Below, one piece after another: positions 8,065 through 15,613 of a stretch of DNA of 64,000 bases. A program made the position numbers and the translations under genes. Position 1 is the first letter of the stretch. Each line of letters starts with the position of its first letter. Origin of the DNA: Neoroseomonas terrae. GTDB lineage: Bacteria > Pseudomonadota > Alphaproteobacteria > Acetobacterales > Acetobacteraceae. The notes below the pieces were generated by a model. The model was not told the origin of the DNA, did not search any database, and saw only the letters and a list, made by a program, of their open reading frames with translations. Location of the stretch: contig NZ_JAAEDI010000005.1 of assembly GCF_018129025.1 (NCBI RefSeq), positions 62,001 to 126,000 of the forward strand. Direction: 5' to 3'.

Positions 8065-9020
8065 CAGCCCCAGGCCGCCCTGCGGGAGAGGAATTCTTCC
8101 ATCGACGCATTGAAGCGCGCCGCCTCATCGACGAACAGCGCATGGCCGGCGCCGTCGAAGACCTCCACCATCGGCTGCGGATGGTTCTGCGCCACCTCCG
8201 CCGCCTGGTCCCGCAGCCGCGGCGTCACCGCGTAGTAGACGGGCCGTCGCACGGCATAGAGCGACTGCTTCCAGAACTCCCGCGGCCGCGGATAGGACAG
8301 CAGCCGGATCGAGGCCTCTACCGGCATCCGCTGCGCCTGCCGGGCGATGGCGGCGAGATACGCCGGATCCTGCGGCGTCCTGTACATGCTGGCGACGAAG
8401 CCCCGCACCGTCGCATCCCGCCGCTGCCGCAGGTTGATGAAGAAGCGCGACGGCGTGGAACGCGGCGGCGGGGCGCGTCCCTCGCCCACCGAATTGTCGA
8501 TCAGCACCAGCCCCGCCAGCCGCTGATCCCCCGCCATGTCCGCATAGGACAGCGCATCGAGCACGCCGAGCGACCACCCTGCCAGGACCACCCGCCCGGG
8601 ACCGACATGCTGGAGAAGATCGCGAATGTCCTGCCCACGCCGCGCCGGGTCATACCCGCTCCGTGGCACCTCGCTTTCCCCCTGGCCGCGTGGGTCGAGC
8701 GACACAACCCGCCAGCGACGGGACAGCGCGACGATCTGTGGCTCGAAAATGCTTGCCGGCATGCACCAGCCCGGGACGAAGACAACCGTGCGGCCGGTGC
8801 CAGCGTCGAGGTAGCGGAGGCGGACGCCGTCCGAGGTGGTGAACCAGCGCTGGACCTCGGTGGCGAGGGCGGGAGTCGCGAGGGTCGCCAGCGCGGCGGT
8901 CAGGATAGCGCGGCGGGTGTTGGAGAGGGGCGCTGCCCCTCTCCAAGCCTCACCCCGCCAAAGGCCGAAGGGCCTTTGGAAACCTTGACTTGGCGTTGGG
9001 CGCAGCGGTTCGGCAAGCAT
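8064..9020 (-). CDS. Exported alpha/beta hydrolase
   Basis: An alpha/beta-hydrolase-fold protein. The oxyanion strand is VVFVPGWCMPASIF, the nucleophile elbow is LAGWSLGVLDAL (Ser in GWSLG), and the late His is in FDGAGHALFVDEA. The segment TRRAILTAALATLATPALA looks like a twin-arginine signal peptide. The start is uncertain: there is no ATG, GTG or TTG directly before this signal in frame. The nearest ATG is 9020, so translation would read through part of an intergenic repeat (8920-8985). A still longer frame to 9206 would also read the second repeat and is less likely. Its stop overlaps the start of the membrane spermidine-synthase-like gene. Substrate unknown. Confidence 0.8.
   Translation of the reverse strand: MLAEPLRPTPSQGFQRPFGLWRGEAWRGAAPLSNTRRAILTAALATLATPALATEVQRWFTTSDGVRLRYLDAGTGRTVVFVPGWCMPASIFEPQIVALSRRWRVVSLDPRGQGESEVPRSGYDPARRGQDIRDLLQHVGPGRVVLAGWSLGVLDALSYADMAGDQRLAGLVLIDNSVGEGRAPPPRSTPSRFFINLRQRRDATVRGFVASMYRTPQDPAYLAAIARQAQRMPVEASIRLLSYPRPREFWKQSLYAVRRPVYYAVTPRLRDQAAEVAQNHPQPMVEVFDGAGHALFVDEAARFNASMEEFLSRRAAWG
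8920..8985 (-). repeat. Double-hairpin intergenic repeat, copy 2
   Basis: Reverse-oriented copy. The GC-rich hairpin is 8920-8946, with arms TTGGAGAGGGGC and GCCCCTCTCCAA. The second hairpin is 8958-8979, with arms CCAAAGGCC and GGCCTTTGG around GAAG. It forms a head-to-head pair with copy 3 about 135 bases away. It lies inside the 5' extension of the hydrolase reading frame, immediately before its signal peptide. Confidence 0.88.
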
Positions 9021-9120
9021 GGGTGGCAGCCCGCTGGGCAAAGTGCCAGAGGGATGCGTGGCGTTGGGCGCCGCGGTGGCGACGATATTGCGACGCGCCT
9101 TACGGGCCCAACTCCAAATC

Positions 9121-9190
9121 GAGGTTTCCAAAGGCCCTTCGGCCTTTGGTGGGGTGGGGCCCGGGGAGGGGCAAAGCCCCTCCTCGGTTC
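9121..9190 (+). repeat. Double-hairpin intergenic repeat, copy 3
   Basis: Forward copy next to the recR stop. Hairpin 1 is 9128-9149 (CCAAAGGCC / GGCCTTTGG, loop CTTC). Hairpin 2 is 9165-9183 (GGAGGGGC / GCCCCTCC, loop AAA). With copy 2 it makes an inverted pair, reminiscent of the BIMEs known for enterobacterial REP sequences. Confidence 0.88.
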
Positions 9191-9202
9191 CGGCCCGCCG
9201 CG

Positions 9203-9796
9203 TCACAACGCCCGCCGCGCCTTGAACGCTGCCGCGAGCGTCCCGTCATCCAGTACGTCGAGCGCACCCCCGATCGGCACACCCTGCGCCAGCCGGGTGA
9301 TCGCCGCGCCGGTCGGTTTCAGTCGGTCGGTGAGGTAGTGGTTGGTGGTCGCGCCATCGACGGTGGCGGGCAGGGCGAGGATGACCTCCTCGATGCCATT
9401 GGCCTCGATGCGCCGAAGCAGTGGTGTGACGGACAGGTCTTCCGGCCCGGTGCCGCCGAGGGCGGAGAGCAGCCCGCCGAGCACGTGATACGTCCCGCGA
9501 TGGGCATGTGCGCGTTCCAGCGCCCAGAGATCGGCGACGCCTTCCACCACGCATACCAGCCGGCGGTCGCGGTGCGGGTCGTCGCAGATGTGGCATGGGG
9601 AGGCGGCGTCGAGATTGCCGCAGACCTCGCATGGGCGGACGGAATCCGCGGCGGCGCGAAGGGCATCGGCCAGGGGTAGCATCTTGTCGGCGGGGTCCAT
9701 CAGCATCTTCAGCACGGCGCGCCGCGCGCTGCGTCGGCCGAGGCCGGGCAGGCGGGAGAGCAGCGAGATCAGATGCTCGATGGGGTCGTTCTGCAT
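9203..9796 (-). CDS. recR: Recombination protein RecR
   Basis: A 197-residue RecR, which acts with RecF/RecO to load RecA at gaps. The N-terminal helix-hairpin-helix is SRLPGLGRRSARRAVLKML. The zinc finger is CEVCGNLDAASPCHIC (C-x2-C-x9-C-x2-C). The Toprim domain follows with VVEGVADLWALERA and a C-terminal GVPIGGALDVLDDGTLAAAF. The ATG at 9796 overlaps the ybjQ stop by one base (TGATG). A GTG three bases earlier is also possible. It is the last gene of the dnaX-ybaB-ybjQ-recR run. Confidence 0.96.
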   Translation of the reverse strand: MQNDPIEHLISLLSRLPGLGRRSARRAVLKMLMDPADKMLPLADALRAAADSVRPCEVCGNLDAASPCHICDDPHRDRRLVCVVEGVADLWALERAHAHRGTYHVLGGLLSALGGTGPEDLSVTPLLRRIEANGIEEVILALPATVDGATTNHYLTDRLKPTGAAITRLAQGVPIGGALDVLDDGTLAAAFKARRAL

Positions 9797-10143
9797 CACC
9801 CGCCCGGTTGCGCCCAGGCCCCGGCCGACTTCAGGCGCACAGCGGTGCCGGAGGCAGCGACCATCAGCATGCCGCCATTGCCCAGCACTTCGTAGTCGAC
9901 ATCGATGCCGATGACGGCGTCGGCGCCGAGCGCCTGGGCCTGCGCGGTCAGGTTGGTCATGGCGGCGTCGCGCGCACCGGCGAGCTCGCGCTCATAGGTG
10001 CCGGACCGACCGCCCACCACGTCGCGGATCGAGGCCATGAAGTCCTTGACCACGTTGATGCCGAGCACGGCGTCGCCGAAGACGATGCCGAGATAGGCAT
10101 CGACCTCGCGCCCCTGGATGGTCGAGGTGGTGGCGTAGATCAT
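9796..10143 (-). CDS. YbjQ/UPF0145 family protein
   Basis: A 115-residue member of the YbjQ (UPF0145) family, a small heavy-metal-binding-like fold with no settled function. Family features seen: GREVDAYLGIVFGDAVLGINVVKD, the conserved LGADAVIGIDVDYE, and the terminal strand MLMVAASGTAV. It is coupled to both neighbours through TGATG overlaps (start on the ybaB stop, stop on the recR start). Insertion between ybaB and recR is unusual, because those two are normally adjacent. Confidence 0.88.
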   Translation of the reverse strand: MIYATTSTIQGREVDAYLGIVFGDAVLGINVVKDFMASIRDVVGGRSGTYERELAGARDAAMTNLTAQAQALGADAVIGIDVDYEVLGNGGMLMVAASGTAVRLKSAGAWAQPGG

Positions 10144-10466
10144 CAGAAGGGCAGCTTCATGCCGGGCGGCAGGTTGATGCCGGCGGTCGCCTTCTGCATT
10201 TCCTCGGCCATGGTGGCTTCCACCTTCTGCTTGGCGTCGGCATGGGCGGCGACCAGCAGGTCTTCCAGCACCTCGCGTTCGTCGGCGATCATCAGCGACG
10301 GGTCGATGGTGACGCGGCGGAGTTCGCCCTTGCCGCTCAGGCGCACCTTGACCATGCCGCCGCCCGACGAGCCGTCCACTTCGGTCGCTTCCAACTTCGC
10401 CTGCATTTCCTGCATGCGGGACTGCATCTGCTGGGCCTGCTTCAGCATGTTGCCGAGGTTCTTCAT
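10143..10466 (-). CDS. Nucleoid-associated protein YbaB/EbfC
   Basis: A 107-residue YbaB/EbfC DNA-binding protein, a small dimer that coats the nucleoid. It starts [19 protein letters not shown], the long N-terminal helix of the family, then the [19 protein letters not shown] beta region, then a second helix ([14 protein letters not shown]), and a Gly-Pro-rich tail. It lies 20 bases after the dnaX stop in the usual dnaX-ybaB-recR arrangement. Confidence 0.95.
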   Translation of the reverse strand: MKNLGNMLKQAQQMQSRMQEMQAKLEATEVDGSSGGGMVKVRLSGKGELRRVTIDPSLMIADEREVLEDLLVAAHADAKQKVEATMAEEMQKATAGINLPPGMKLPF

Positions 10467-10486
10467 GGCGTGGCGTGCCTCATGGT

Positions 10487-12418
10487 TCAGTCGTCGTTGA
10501 GGGGTTCGTCGTCGGACCAGGCGGTCTCAGCCTCGGGTGGCGCGAAATCTCGGCCTTCCATGGCGTCGTCGTCCGGTTCGGCGGTGAGGGCGGCGGGCGT
10601 GGGCAGCAGGCCATAATCATCGGCGGCGGCGTCGCGCACGGCTTCGATGGTGGTGCCGGGGAAGGCGGCGAGGATGGCCTGCACCAGCGGGTGGGTGCGC
10701 GCGGCTTCGAGGCGGTCGCTCTCCGCGCTGCGGCCCTGGGCGGCGAGGGTGGGCTCGCCTTCCTCATTGCTGATGGTGACGGTCCAGCGCGTGCCGGTGC
10801 GGTCGGCGAGCAGCGTGGTCAGCTGCGCCGCGAGGTCGCGCGGGGCGGAGGGTTCGGGACGGATCTCGACGCGGCCGGGCGCGATGCGGACAGGGTGGAC
10901 GTAATGCAGCAGGTTCGCGTGCAGCATCGGCTGGACGCCGGAGGCCAGCGCGACGACCTCCCGCCATTCGCGCGGCTGCGGCAGTTCGGGCGTCGGAAGC
11001 GGCATCACGGCCGCCACGGGTCCGCCGCCGGCCATGGCGCGCAAGCCGCCGGACCCGCCCCCGCCCGGCGTCGGGCGCGGCGCGGCATCGGCACCGGCTT
11101 CCGTCAGGCGCTTCACGAGTTCGCCCGGCGTCGGCAGGTCAGCGACATGGGCGAGGCGGATCAGCACCATCTCGGCCGCGGCGCGGCGGTCGATGCCCTC
11201 CTGCTGCACCTCCGCGATGCCCTTCAGCAGCATCTGCCAGGCGCGGGCCAGGGTCGGCACGGACAGGCGCAGCGCCAGCGCGGAACCCCGTGTGCGCTCC
11301 GCCTCCGGCAGGGTCTGGTCATCCTTCAGCGCGGGCGCGGCGCGGAAGCGCGTCAGCAGATGCGTCAGCTCCGCGAGGTCCTGCAGCACGGCCAGCGGAT
11401 CGGCGCCGACTTCATGCGTGCGGTCCAGGATGGCGAGCGCGCCGGCGACATCCCCGCCCATCACTGCTTCCATCAGGTCGAAGACCATGAAGCGGTCGGC
11501 GAGGCCGAGCATGTCGCGCACGCTCTCGCCCGTCACAGGGCCGCCGCCCGCCAGGCCGATGGCTTGGTCGAGCAGCGACAGGCCGTCGCGTACGGACCCG
11601 TCGGCGGCGCGGGCGACCATGCCGAGTGCCTCGGCCTCGGCCTGGACGGCTTCCTTCTGGGCGATGCGGCCGAAATGGTCGCGCAGCACGTCCATCGGCA
11701 CGCGGCGCAGGGAGAAGGTCTGGCAGCGGCTGCGGATGGTGACCGGCACCTTGCGCAGCTCGGTCGTCGCCAGGACGAAGGTGACGGAGGTTGGCGGCTC
11801 CTCGAGCGTCTTCAGGAGCGCGTTGAAGGCGGCGCCCGAGAGCATGTGGCACTCGTCGAGGATGAAGACCTTCTGCCGCGCCTGGGCGGGGCGGAAGCGC
11901 AGCGCCTCCCGCAGTTCCCGCACATCGTCGACGCTGTTGTTCGAGGCGGCGTCCATCTCGGTCACATCGGGGTGACGGTCGGCGAGGATGGCGCGGCATT
12001 CCGGGCAGACGCCGCAGGGGTCGACGGTCGGGCCACCCTTCCCGTCCGGCCCGATGCAGTTCAACGCGCGGGCGATGATGCGGGCCGTGGTGGTCTTGCC
12101 CACGCCGCGCACCCCGGTCAGCAGGAAGGCGTGGTGCACCCGCCCCTGGGCGAAGGCGTTGCGCAGGGTGCGAACCAGGGCTTCCTGGCCTATCAGGTCA
12201 TCGAAGGTGGTCGGGCGATATTTGCGCGCCAGGACGCGATAGGGAGCCGAAGCGGGCGGCGAGGGGACAACCGGTAAAGGAGCCGCCGCGGCCGGCGGAG
12301 GCGCCGGATCGCCGAACAGCCCCGGCCCTTCGGGCGCGGGTGGCTCGGGCAGGCTTTCCTCGACCGCCGCGGCGTCCTGATCCTGTGCGGAGGGGTGGCC
12401 GAGGAGGTCCGAAGCCAT
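10487..12418 (-). CDS. dnaX: DNA polymerase III subunits gamma and tau
   Basis: A 643-residue clamp-loader ATPase. After a proline/alanine-rich leader (residues 1-58) comes [19 protein letters not shown], Walker [14 protein letters not shown], and the zinc module C-x8-C-x2-C-x2-C (CIGPDGKGG...CGVCPEC). The DEAD-like [10 protein letters not shown] and the SRC arginine finger in [13 protein letters not shown] follow. The C-terminal third is the tau part that contacts polymerase and helicase and is rich in acidic residues at the end. The leader is longer than in E. coli but common in alphaproteobacteria. The ffs RNA lies 45 bases upstream on the same strand. Confidence 0.97.
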   Translation of the reverse strand: MASDLLGHPSAQDQDAAAVEESLPEPPAPEGPGLFGDPAPPPAAAAPLPVVPSPPASAPYRVLARKYRPTTFDDLIGQEALVRTLRNAFAQGRVHHAFLLTGVRGVGKTTTARIIARALNCIGPDGKGGPTVDPCGVCPECRAILADRHPDVTEMDAASNNSVDDVRELREALRFRPAQARQKVFILDECHMLSGAAFNALLKTLEEPPTSVTFVLATTELRKVPVTIRSRCQTFSLRRVPMDVLRDHFGRIAQKEAVQAEAEALGMVARAADGSVRDGLSLLDQAIGLAGGGPVTGESVRDMLGLADRFMVFDLMEAVMGGDVAGALAILDRTHEVGADPLAVLQDLAELTHLLTRFRAAPALKDDQTLPEAERTRGSALALRLSVPTLARAWQMLLKGIAEVQQEGIDRRAAAEMVLIRLAHVADLPTPGELVKRLTEAGADAAPRPTPGGGGSGGLRAMAGGGPVAAVMPLPTPELPQPREWREVVALASGVQPMLHANLLHYVHPVRIAPGRVEIRPEPSAPRDLAAQLTTLLADRTGTRWTVTISNEEGEPTLAAQGRSAESDRLEAARTHPLVQAILAAFPGTTIEAVRDAAADDYGLLPTPAALTAEPDDDAMEGRDFAPPEAETAWSDDEPLNDD

Positions 12419-12463
12419 GCGTTCCCTGGATGCGGCGCGGCCGCGCAGGGCCGGTGAAACGGT

Positions 12464-12559
12464 GGAAGGCCGGCAAGCGACCCGGGCGAGAACCCGTTAC
12501 GGCTGCTTCCTTCCGGACCTGACCGGGTTGGCGGGGAGCCCGTCCGCCGCCGACCTTCC
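12464..12559 (-). ncRNA. ffs: Signal recognition particle RNA, small bacterial type
   Basis: The minus strand carries the invariant SRP RNA apical region GGTCAGGTCCGGAAGGAAGC followed by AGCCGTAACGGG (about 12490-12524). The two ends pair: GGAAGGUCGGC at the 5' side (from 12559) with GCCGGCCUUCC at the 3' side (to 12464), with one G-U pair. This gives a single rod of about 96 nt, the usual 4.5S size. Exact ends are inferred from the pairing. Location immediately upstream of dnaX on the same strand is a common alphaproteobacterial arrangement. The RNA binds Ffh to target membrane proteins co-translationally. Confidence 0.93.
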
Positions 12560-12595
12560 GAGGGCACCATATCATGTCGCAGGGGTCAGACGCCA

Positions 12596-12940
12596 ATGGG
12601 GGGTCCGAGCGTTCCGCGTCCGGCCCCTATGCCGGCACGTCGCCGGTCGCTTCCGCCAGGCGCCGGCCCAGATTGCTCGACAGCTGACCCGGGAGCGACG
12701 CCTGGAATCCGCCGTGTTGTCCGGCAGGCGTACCGACGGCATGGGCGCGGGACAAGTCGTGCGCTCTGGGAAGCCGGCATCGCCGAGGCCATCGAGCCCG
12801 TCTCGACCGCCGAGCCGACTGCGATGGCGCTTCGTCTGGCGCGGAAGGAAGGCCTTTTCGGGCCGAGGCGCTCCGCGGATGCCAGCGTCGGAACGGGCAT
12901 CAAGTCGCGCCGCCGGCCGGGTGCCGCGGTGGCCGCCTGA
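12596..12940 (+). pseudogene. Possible degraded cysteine synthase fragment
   Basis: No intact gene occupies 12560-12990. In the plus-strand frame, the segment ALWEAGIAEAIEPVSTAEPT followed by AMALRLARKEGLFG resembles the region of PLP-dependent cysteine synthases just before the C-terminal SSGA loop (pattern: D-E-V-hydrophobic-V-S, then A-R-x-L-A-R-x-E-G-hydrophobic). Upstream, another frame gives RRTDGMGAGQVV, like the I-x-G-I-G-x-G motif that precedes it in the same family. Frames shift between the pieces and no start or PLP lysine is visible. The match is by eye and moderate; chance similarity in GC-rich sequence is possible. Confidence 0.33.
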
Positions 12941-12993
12941 CGCTCGCCTCCTGGATGGACGGAGGCAGGGGCGCATGGCACGTTCCGGGCTGC

Positions 12994-13917
12994 ATGCTCT
13001 CCATCCCAGCCAGCCGCCCCAATGCCTATACCGGCAGCCCGCTCGACCGCGCCGGTGAGAAGCGCGACGACGCGGACTTCATTGCCGCCGCCCTGACCCA
13101 TCCGGACACGCTGTTCGCGCCGGTCTGGCGCGCGCGGAGCCTGATGAAGGGCGTCGCCGACGGCCACCCGGAGGCGGTGCTGCTGACCGGCGCCGCGGCT
13201 GAGGCCGTGCGCATGGCCGATGGCCCCTGGGCCTTCCTGGGCCTGTGGGAAGGCCGGCCGGCCTTCGCCGTGGATTGTTCCCACGCCGACGACCCGCTGC
13301 CGCTGCTGCCCGACGGCATGGGCGCCTTCACCGATCTCCGCCAGGTCGCCGGCCTGTTGCCGCCGGGTGAGGCGAGCGTGCTCGCCCATGCCCGCGGGCT
13401 GATGCATTGGCGCACCAAGCACCGCTTCTGCGGCATCTGCGGCAATCGGTGCGAGGCGCGCTCCGCCGGTCACGTCATGGTCTGCCAGGGCTGTGGCGCG
13501 CAGCATTTCCCGCGCACCGACCCGGCCGTGATCATGCTCGTGGTGCGCGGCGATTCCTGCCTGCTCGGCCATTCGCATCGCTTTCCCAACGTGACGATGT
13601 ATTCGACGCTGGCCGGCTTCGTGGAACCGGGCGAAAGCCTCGAGGAAGCGGTCCGCCGCGAGGTGAAGGAGGAAGCTGGCGTCGATGTGGGGCAGGTACT
13701 CTACCATTCCTCCCAGCCCTGGCCCTTCCCGTCGTCGATCATGCTGGGCTTCCATGCCGAGGGCCTGTCGGACGAGATCCGCATCGACCCCGAGGAGCTG
13801 AAGGATGCGCGCTGGTTCTCGCGGGACGAGATCCGCAACCATCAGGCACTCGGCTTCGCCCTTCCGCGCGCCGATTCCATCGCGCGCCGCCTGATCGAGG
13901 ATTGGATGACCGTATGA
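12994..13917 (+). CDS. nudC: NADH pyrophosphatase (Nudix hydrolase) NudC
   Basis: A 307-residue NudC-type Nudix enzyme that splits NADH, and in some bacteria removes NAD caps from RNA. The zinc ribbon C-x2-C...C-x2-C is present (CGICGNRC... and CQGCG), then the Nudix box GFVEPGESLEEAVRREVKEE in its standard form. The NudC-specific SQPWPFPSSIMLGF lies just behind it. The ATG at 12994 is chosen because the family begins close to it. An in-frame ATG at 12955 would add 13 residues, and neither has a clear ribosome binding site. Its last codons overlap the start of the small lipoprotein gene (ATGA). Confidence 0.95.
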   Translation: MLSIPASRPNAYTGSPLDRAGEKRDDADFIAAALTHPDTLFAPVWRARSLMKGVADGHPEAVLLTGAAAEAVRMADGPWAFLGLWEGRPAFAVDCSHADDPLPLLPDGMGAFTDLRQVAGLLPPGEASVLAHARGLMHWRTKHRFCGICGNRCEARSAGHVMVCQGCGAQHFPRTDPAVIMLVVRGDSCLLGHSHRFPNVTMYSTLAGFVEPGESLEEAVRREVKEEAGVDVGQVLYHSSQPWPFPSSIMLGFHAEGLSDEIRIDPEELKDARWFSRDEIRNHQALGFALPRADSIARRLIEDWMTV

Positions 13918-14222
13918 GGGCGGCCTGGACCCCTGCTGCACTGGTCGCGGCGATGCTGACCCTTGGCGCCTGCGAGACGGGCGGTGTGTGGGCAAACGTG
14001 CCGGCGGACAATTCCCCCGACGGGCTGGCCTGCCGGGTGGAGGCGGAGAACGACCCGGAAGCGAAGCGGATCGCTTCCACCATGACGTCGGGGAACGCCG
14101 CGCATGATGAGGTGGTGCGGCAGGAACTGCTCGCGTTGCTGCCGCGGCTCTACCGCGCCTGCATGCAGCGCCGCGGAGCGATCCGCGGCGGGGTTGAGCC
14201 GGTGCGGCGAACGACGTTCTGA
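13914..14222 (+). CDS. Small lipoprotein, 'GGVWANVP' family, copy A
   Basis: A 102-residue predicted lipoprotein. It has a hydrophobic signal AALVAAMLTLGAC with the lipobox cysteine at about residue 20, then ETGGVWANVPADN, a conserved acidic/Cys segment (GLACRVEAENDPE), and a helical QELLALLPRLYRACMQRRGA. It ends with VRRTTF. A clear paralogue lies at 26849-27154, with the same GGVWANVP, C-R-x-E-A-E-N, RQELL-x-LLP-x-LY-x-AC and terminal TF. I know no name or function. The start ATG overlaps the nudC stop (ATGA), so it is translationally coupled to nudC. Two internal cysteines could form a disulphide outside the cytoplasm. Confidence 0.8.
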   Translation: MRAAWTPAALVAAMLTLGACETGGVWANVPADNSPDGLACRVEAENDPEAKRIASTMTSGNAAHDEVVRQELLALLPRLYRACMQRRGAIRGGVEPVRRTTF

Positions 14223-14354
14223 CGGAGTTGGGGAGGGGTCGCACCTCGCCGGCATCTGGCCTCAGGCCGAAGGGCGCTTTGCCTCACCAGGTGCCTTTCG
14301 AGCGCAAGCGCGGGTTTCGGCAGTCATCCTGCCCGCGCTGCCCAGCGCCAGGCT

Positions 14355-14420
14355 GAGGTTTGCAAAGGCCTTTCGGCCTTTGCCGGGGTGGGGTTCGGGG
14401 AGGGGCAGAGCCCCTCCCTG
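14355..14420 (+). repeat. Double-hairpin intergenic repeat, copy 4
   Basis: Single forward copy in the 310-base gap between the small lipoprotein gene and the EcsC-like gene. Hairpin 1 is 14362-14383 (GCAAAGGCC / GGCCTTTGC). Hairpin 2 is 14398-14418 (GGGAGGGGC / GCCCCTCCC, loop AGA). The lead CAGCGCCAGGCTGAGGTT matches the other copies. The rest of the gap (14223-14354 and 14421-14532) shows nothing I recognise. Confidence 0.88.
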
Positions 14421-14532
14421 ATCCAACACACCAGACTTGCCTCGGATTTTGCCCCCTCAGGCTCCCACACGCGCTTGCGAGGGCGGACTGTTCCCCTTGC
14501 CGCCACACCGCTGCCGCGCCACCTGAACGGGC

Positions 14533-15339
14533 ATGAGCCTCGCCACCACGACGCCCGGCCTGCTGCCGCCCGCTGCTGAGCGCGAACTTCGCGACGCGCG
14601 GCAGACGCTGGAAAATCCTTCCCTCGCGGCGCGCCTTGCCAGTGCGGCCGGCATGCCGGTGGAAGCGTTGCGCGCTCGCCTGCCGTCATTCGTCCAAGGC
14701 GGGTTGGACAGCGCGGTGCGGACGGCGCTCTCAACGGCGATGAATGCCGCGCTGCGCTCCGGTCCGAAAATGACGCCGCTGCCGGTATCCTCGCAGTGGT
14801 TCCATCGCGGCCTCGCCGCGGCAAGCGGCGCTGTCGGTGGTGCCTTTGGCCTGCCCGGCACGGTGGTGGAACTGCCGGTCTCGACGACCATCCTGCTGCG
14901 CCAGGTGGCAGCCGTCGCGGCGGAGGAGGGGGAGGATCTCGATGCCCCCGGCGCTGCGGCGGAATGCCTGAAAGTCTTCGCGCTGGGCGGCACCACCCCG
15001 TCGGACGACGCGGCGGAAAGCGGCTATTTCGCGGTCCGGCTGGCTCTGGCCGAGGCGCTGAAAGGCACGATCGGCCAGGCGGCGATGCCGCGCTTCGTCG
15101 CGGCGGTAGCCGCGCGGTTCAGCGGCACGGTGGGGCTGAAGCTGTCAGCCCAGGCGGCGCCGATCATCGGCGCGGCAGCGGGGGCGGCGGTGAACCTCGC
15201 TTTCCTCGCCCATTTCCGCAGCATCGCGCGGGCGCATTTCACGCTACGGCGGCTGGAACGCACCTATGGCGCCACGGCGGTACGCGCAGCCTGGGTCGCC
15301 CTCGCCGAGAGCCGTGACGCGCCGTTCCTCCCCGACTAG
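14533..15339 (+). CDS. EcsC-family protein
   Basis: A 268-residue member of the EcsC family, named after the third gene of the Bacillus ecs ABC operon. Biochemical function is unknown. The family core is visible as GAVGGAFGLPGTVVELPVST, ILLRQVAAVAAEEGEDLD, the ALGG stretch, and a glycine/alanine-rich segment QAAPIIGAAAGAAVNLAFL that may associate with the membrane. The C-terminal FRSIARAHFTLRRLERTYG is also typical. No ABC transporter genes are next to it, so it is probably an orphan. It converges with the DUF4170 gene six bases further on. Confidence 0.82.
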   Translation: MSLATTTPGLLPPAAERELRDARQTLENPSLAARLASAAGMPVEALRARLPSFVQGGLDSAVRTALSTAMNAALRSGPKMTPLPVSSQWFHRGLAAASGAVGGAFGLPGTVVELPVSTTILLRQVAAVAAEEGEDLDAPGAAAECLKVFALGGTTPSDDAAESGYFAVRLALAEALKGTIGQAAMPRFVAAVAARFSGTVGLKLSAQAAPIIGAAAGAAVNLAFLAHFRSIARAHFTLRRLERTYGATAVRAAWVALAESRDAPFLPD

Positions 15340-15345
15340 GCCGGC

Positions 15346-15552
15346 TCAGCCGCGAGGGCGCGGTGCTTCGATCACGAACAGGCGGTGCTGCGCGGTATCG
15401 ACGCGGCGCCGCATCTCATCCCGCCAAACGCGCTCGGCGGTCGGCAGGTCGTGGAACGGGCCGTGCAGTTCCTCGGTGCCCGCCTCAAGATCCCGCCACG
15501 TGGAATCCGTGAAGATCCCGCCCCAGACGAACCACAGTTTCCGTTCCGCCAT
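15346..15552 (-). CDS. DUF4170 small protein
   Basis: A 68-residue protein starting MAERKLWFVWGGIF, typical of the short alphaproteobacterial DUF4170 proteins. Conserved features are the tryptophan-rich start, then HGPFHDLPTAERVWRDEM and a C-terminal hydrophobic strand HRLFVI. No function is known. The ATG at 15552 has a GGGAG ribosome binding site seven bases upstream; an earlier in-frame ATG at 15600 lacks one. It lies between the EcsC gene (convergent) and the MBL-fold gene (same strand). Confidence 0.8.
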   Translation of the reverse strand: MAERKLWFVWGGIFTDSTWRDLEAGTEELHGPFHDLPTAERVWRDEMRRRVDTAQHRLFVIEAPRPRG

Positions 15553-15613
15553 CGTCCTGCTCCCACCTGATGCCGCGCGTTTCTGCCTGCTATGCTGCAT
15601 TGCAGCAAGGTGC

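Noticed and set aside
12586..14244. A 552-codon minus-strand frame opposite nudC
   Set aside because: It is antisense to a well-supported Nudix gene and the lipoprotein gene, with Arg/Ala/His-rich composition and no recognisable domain.
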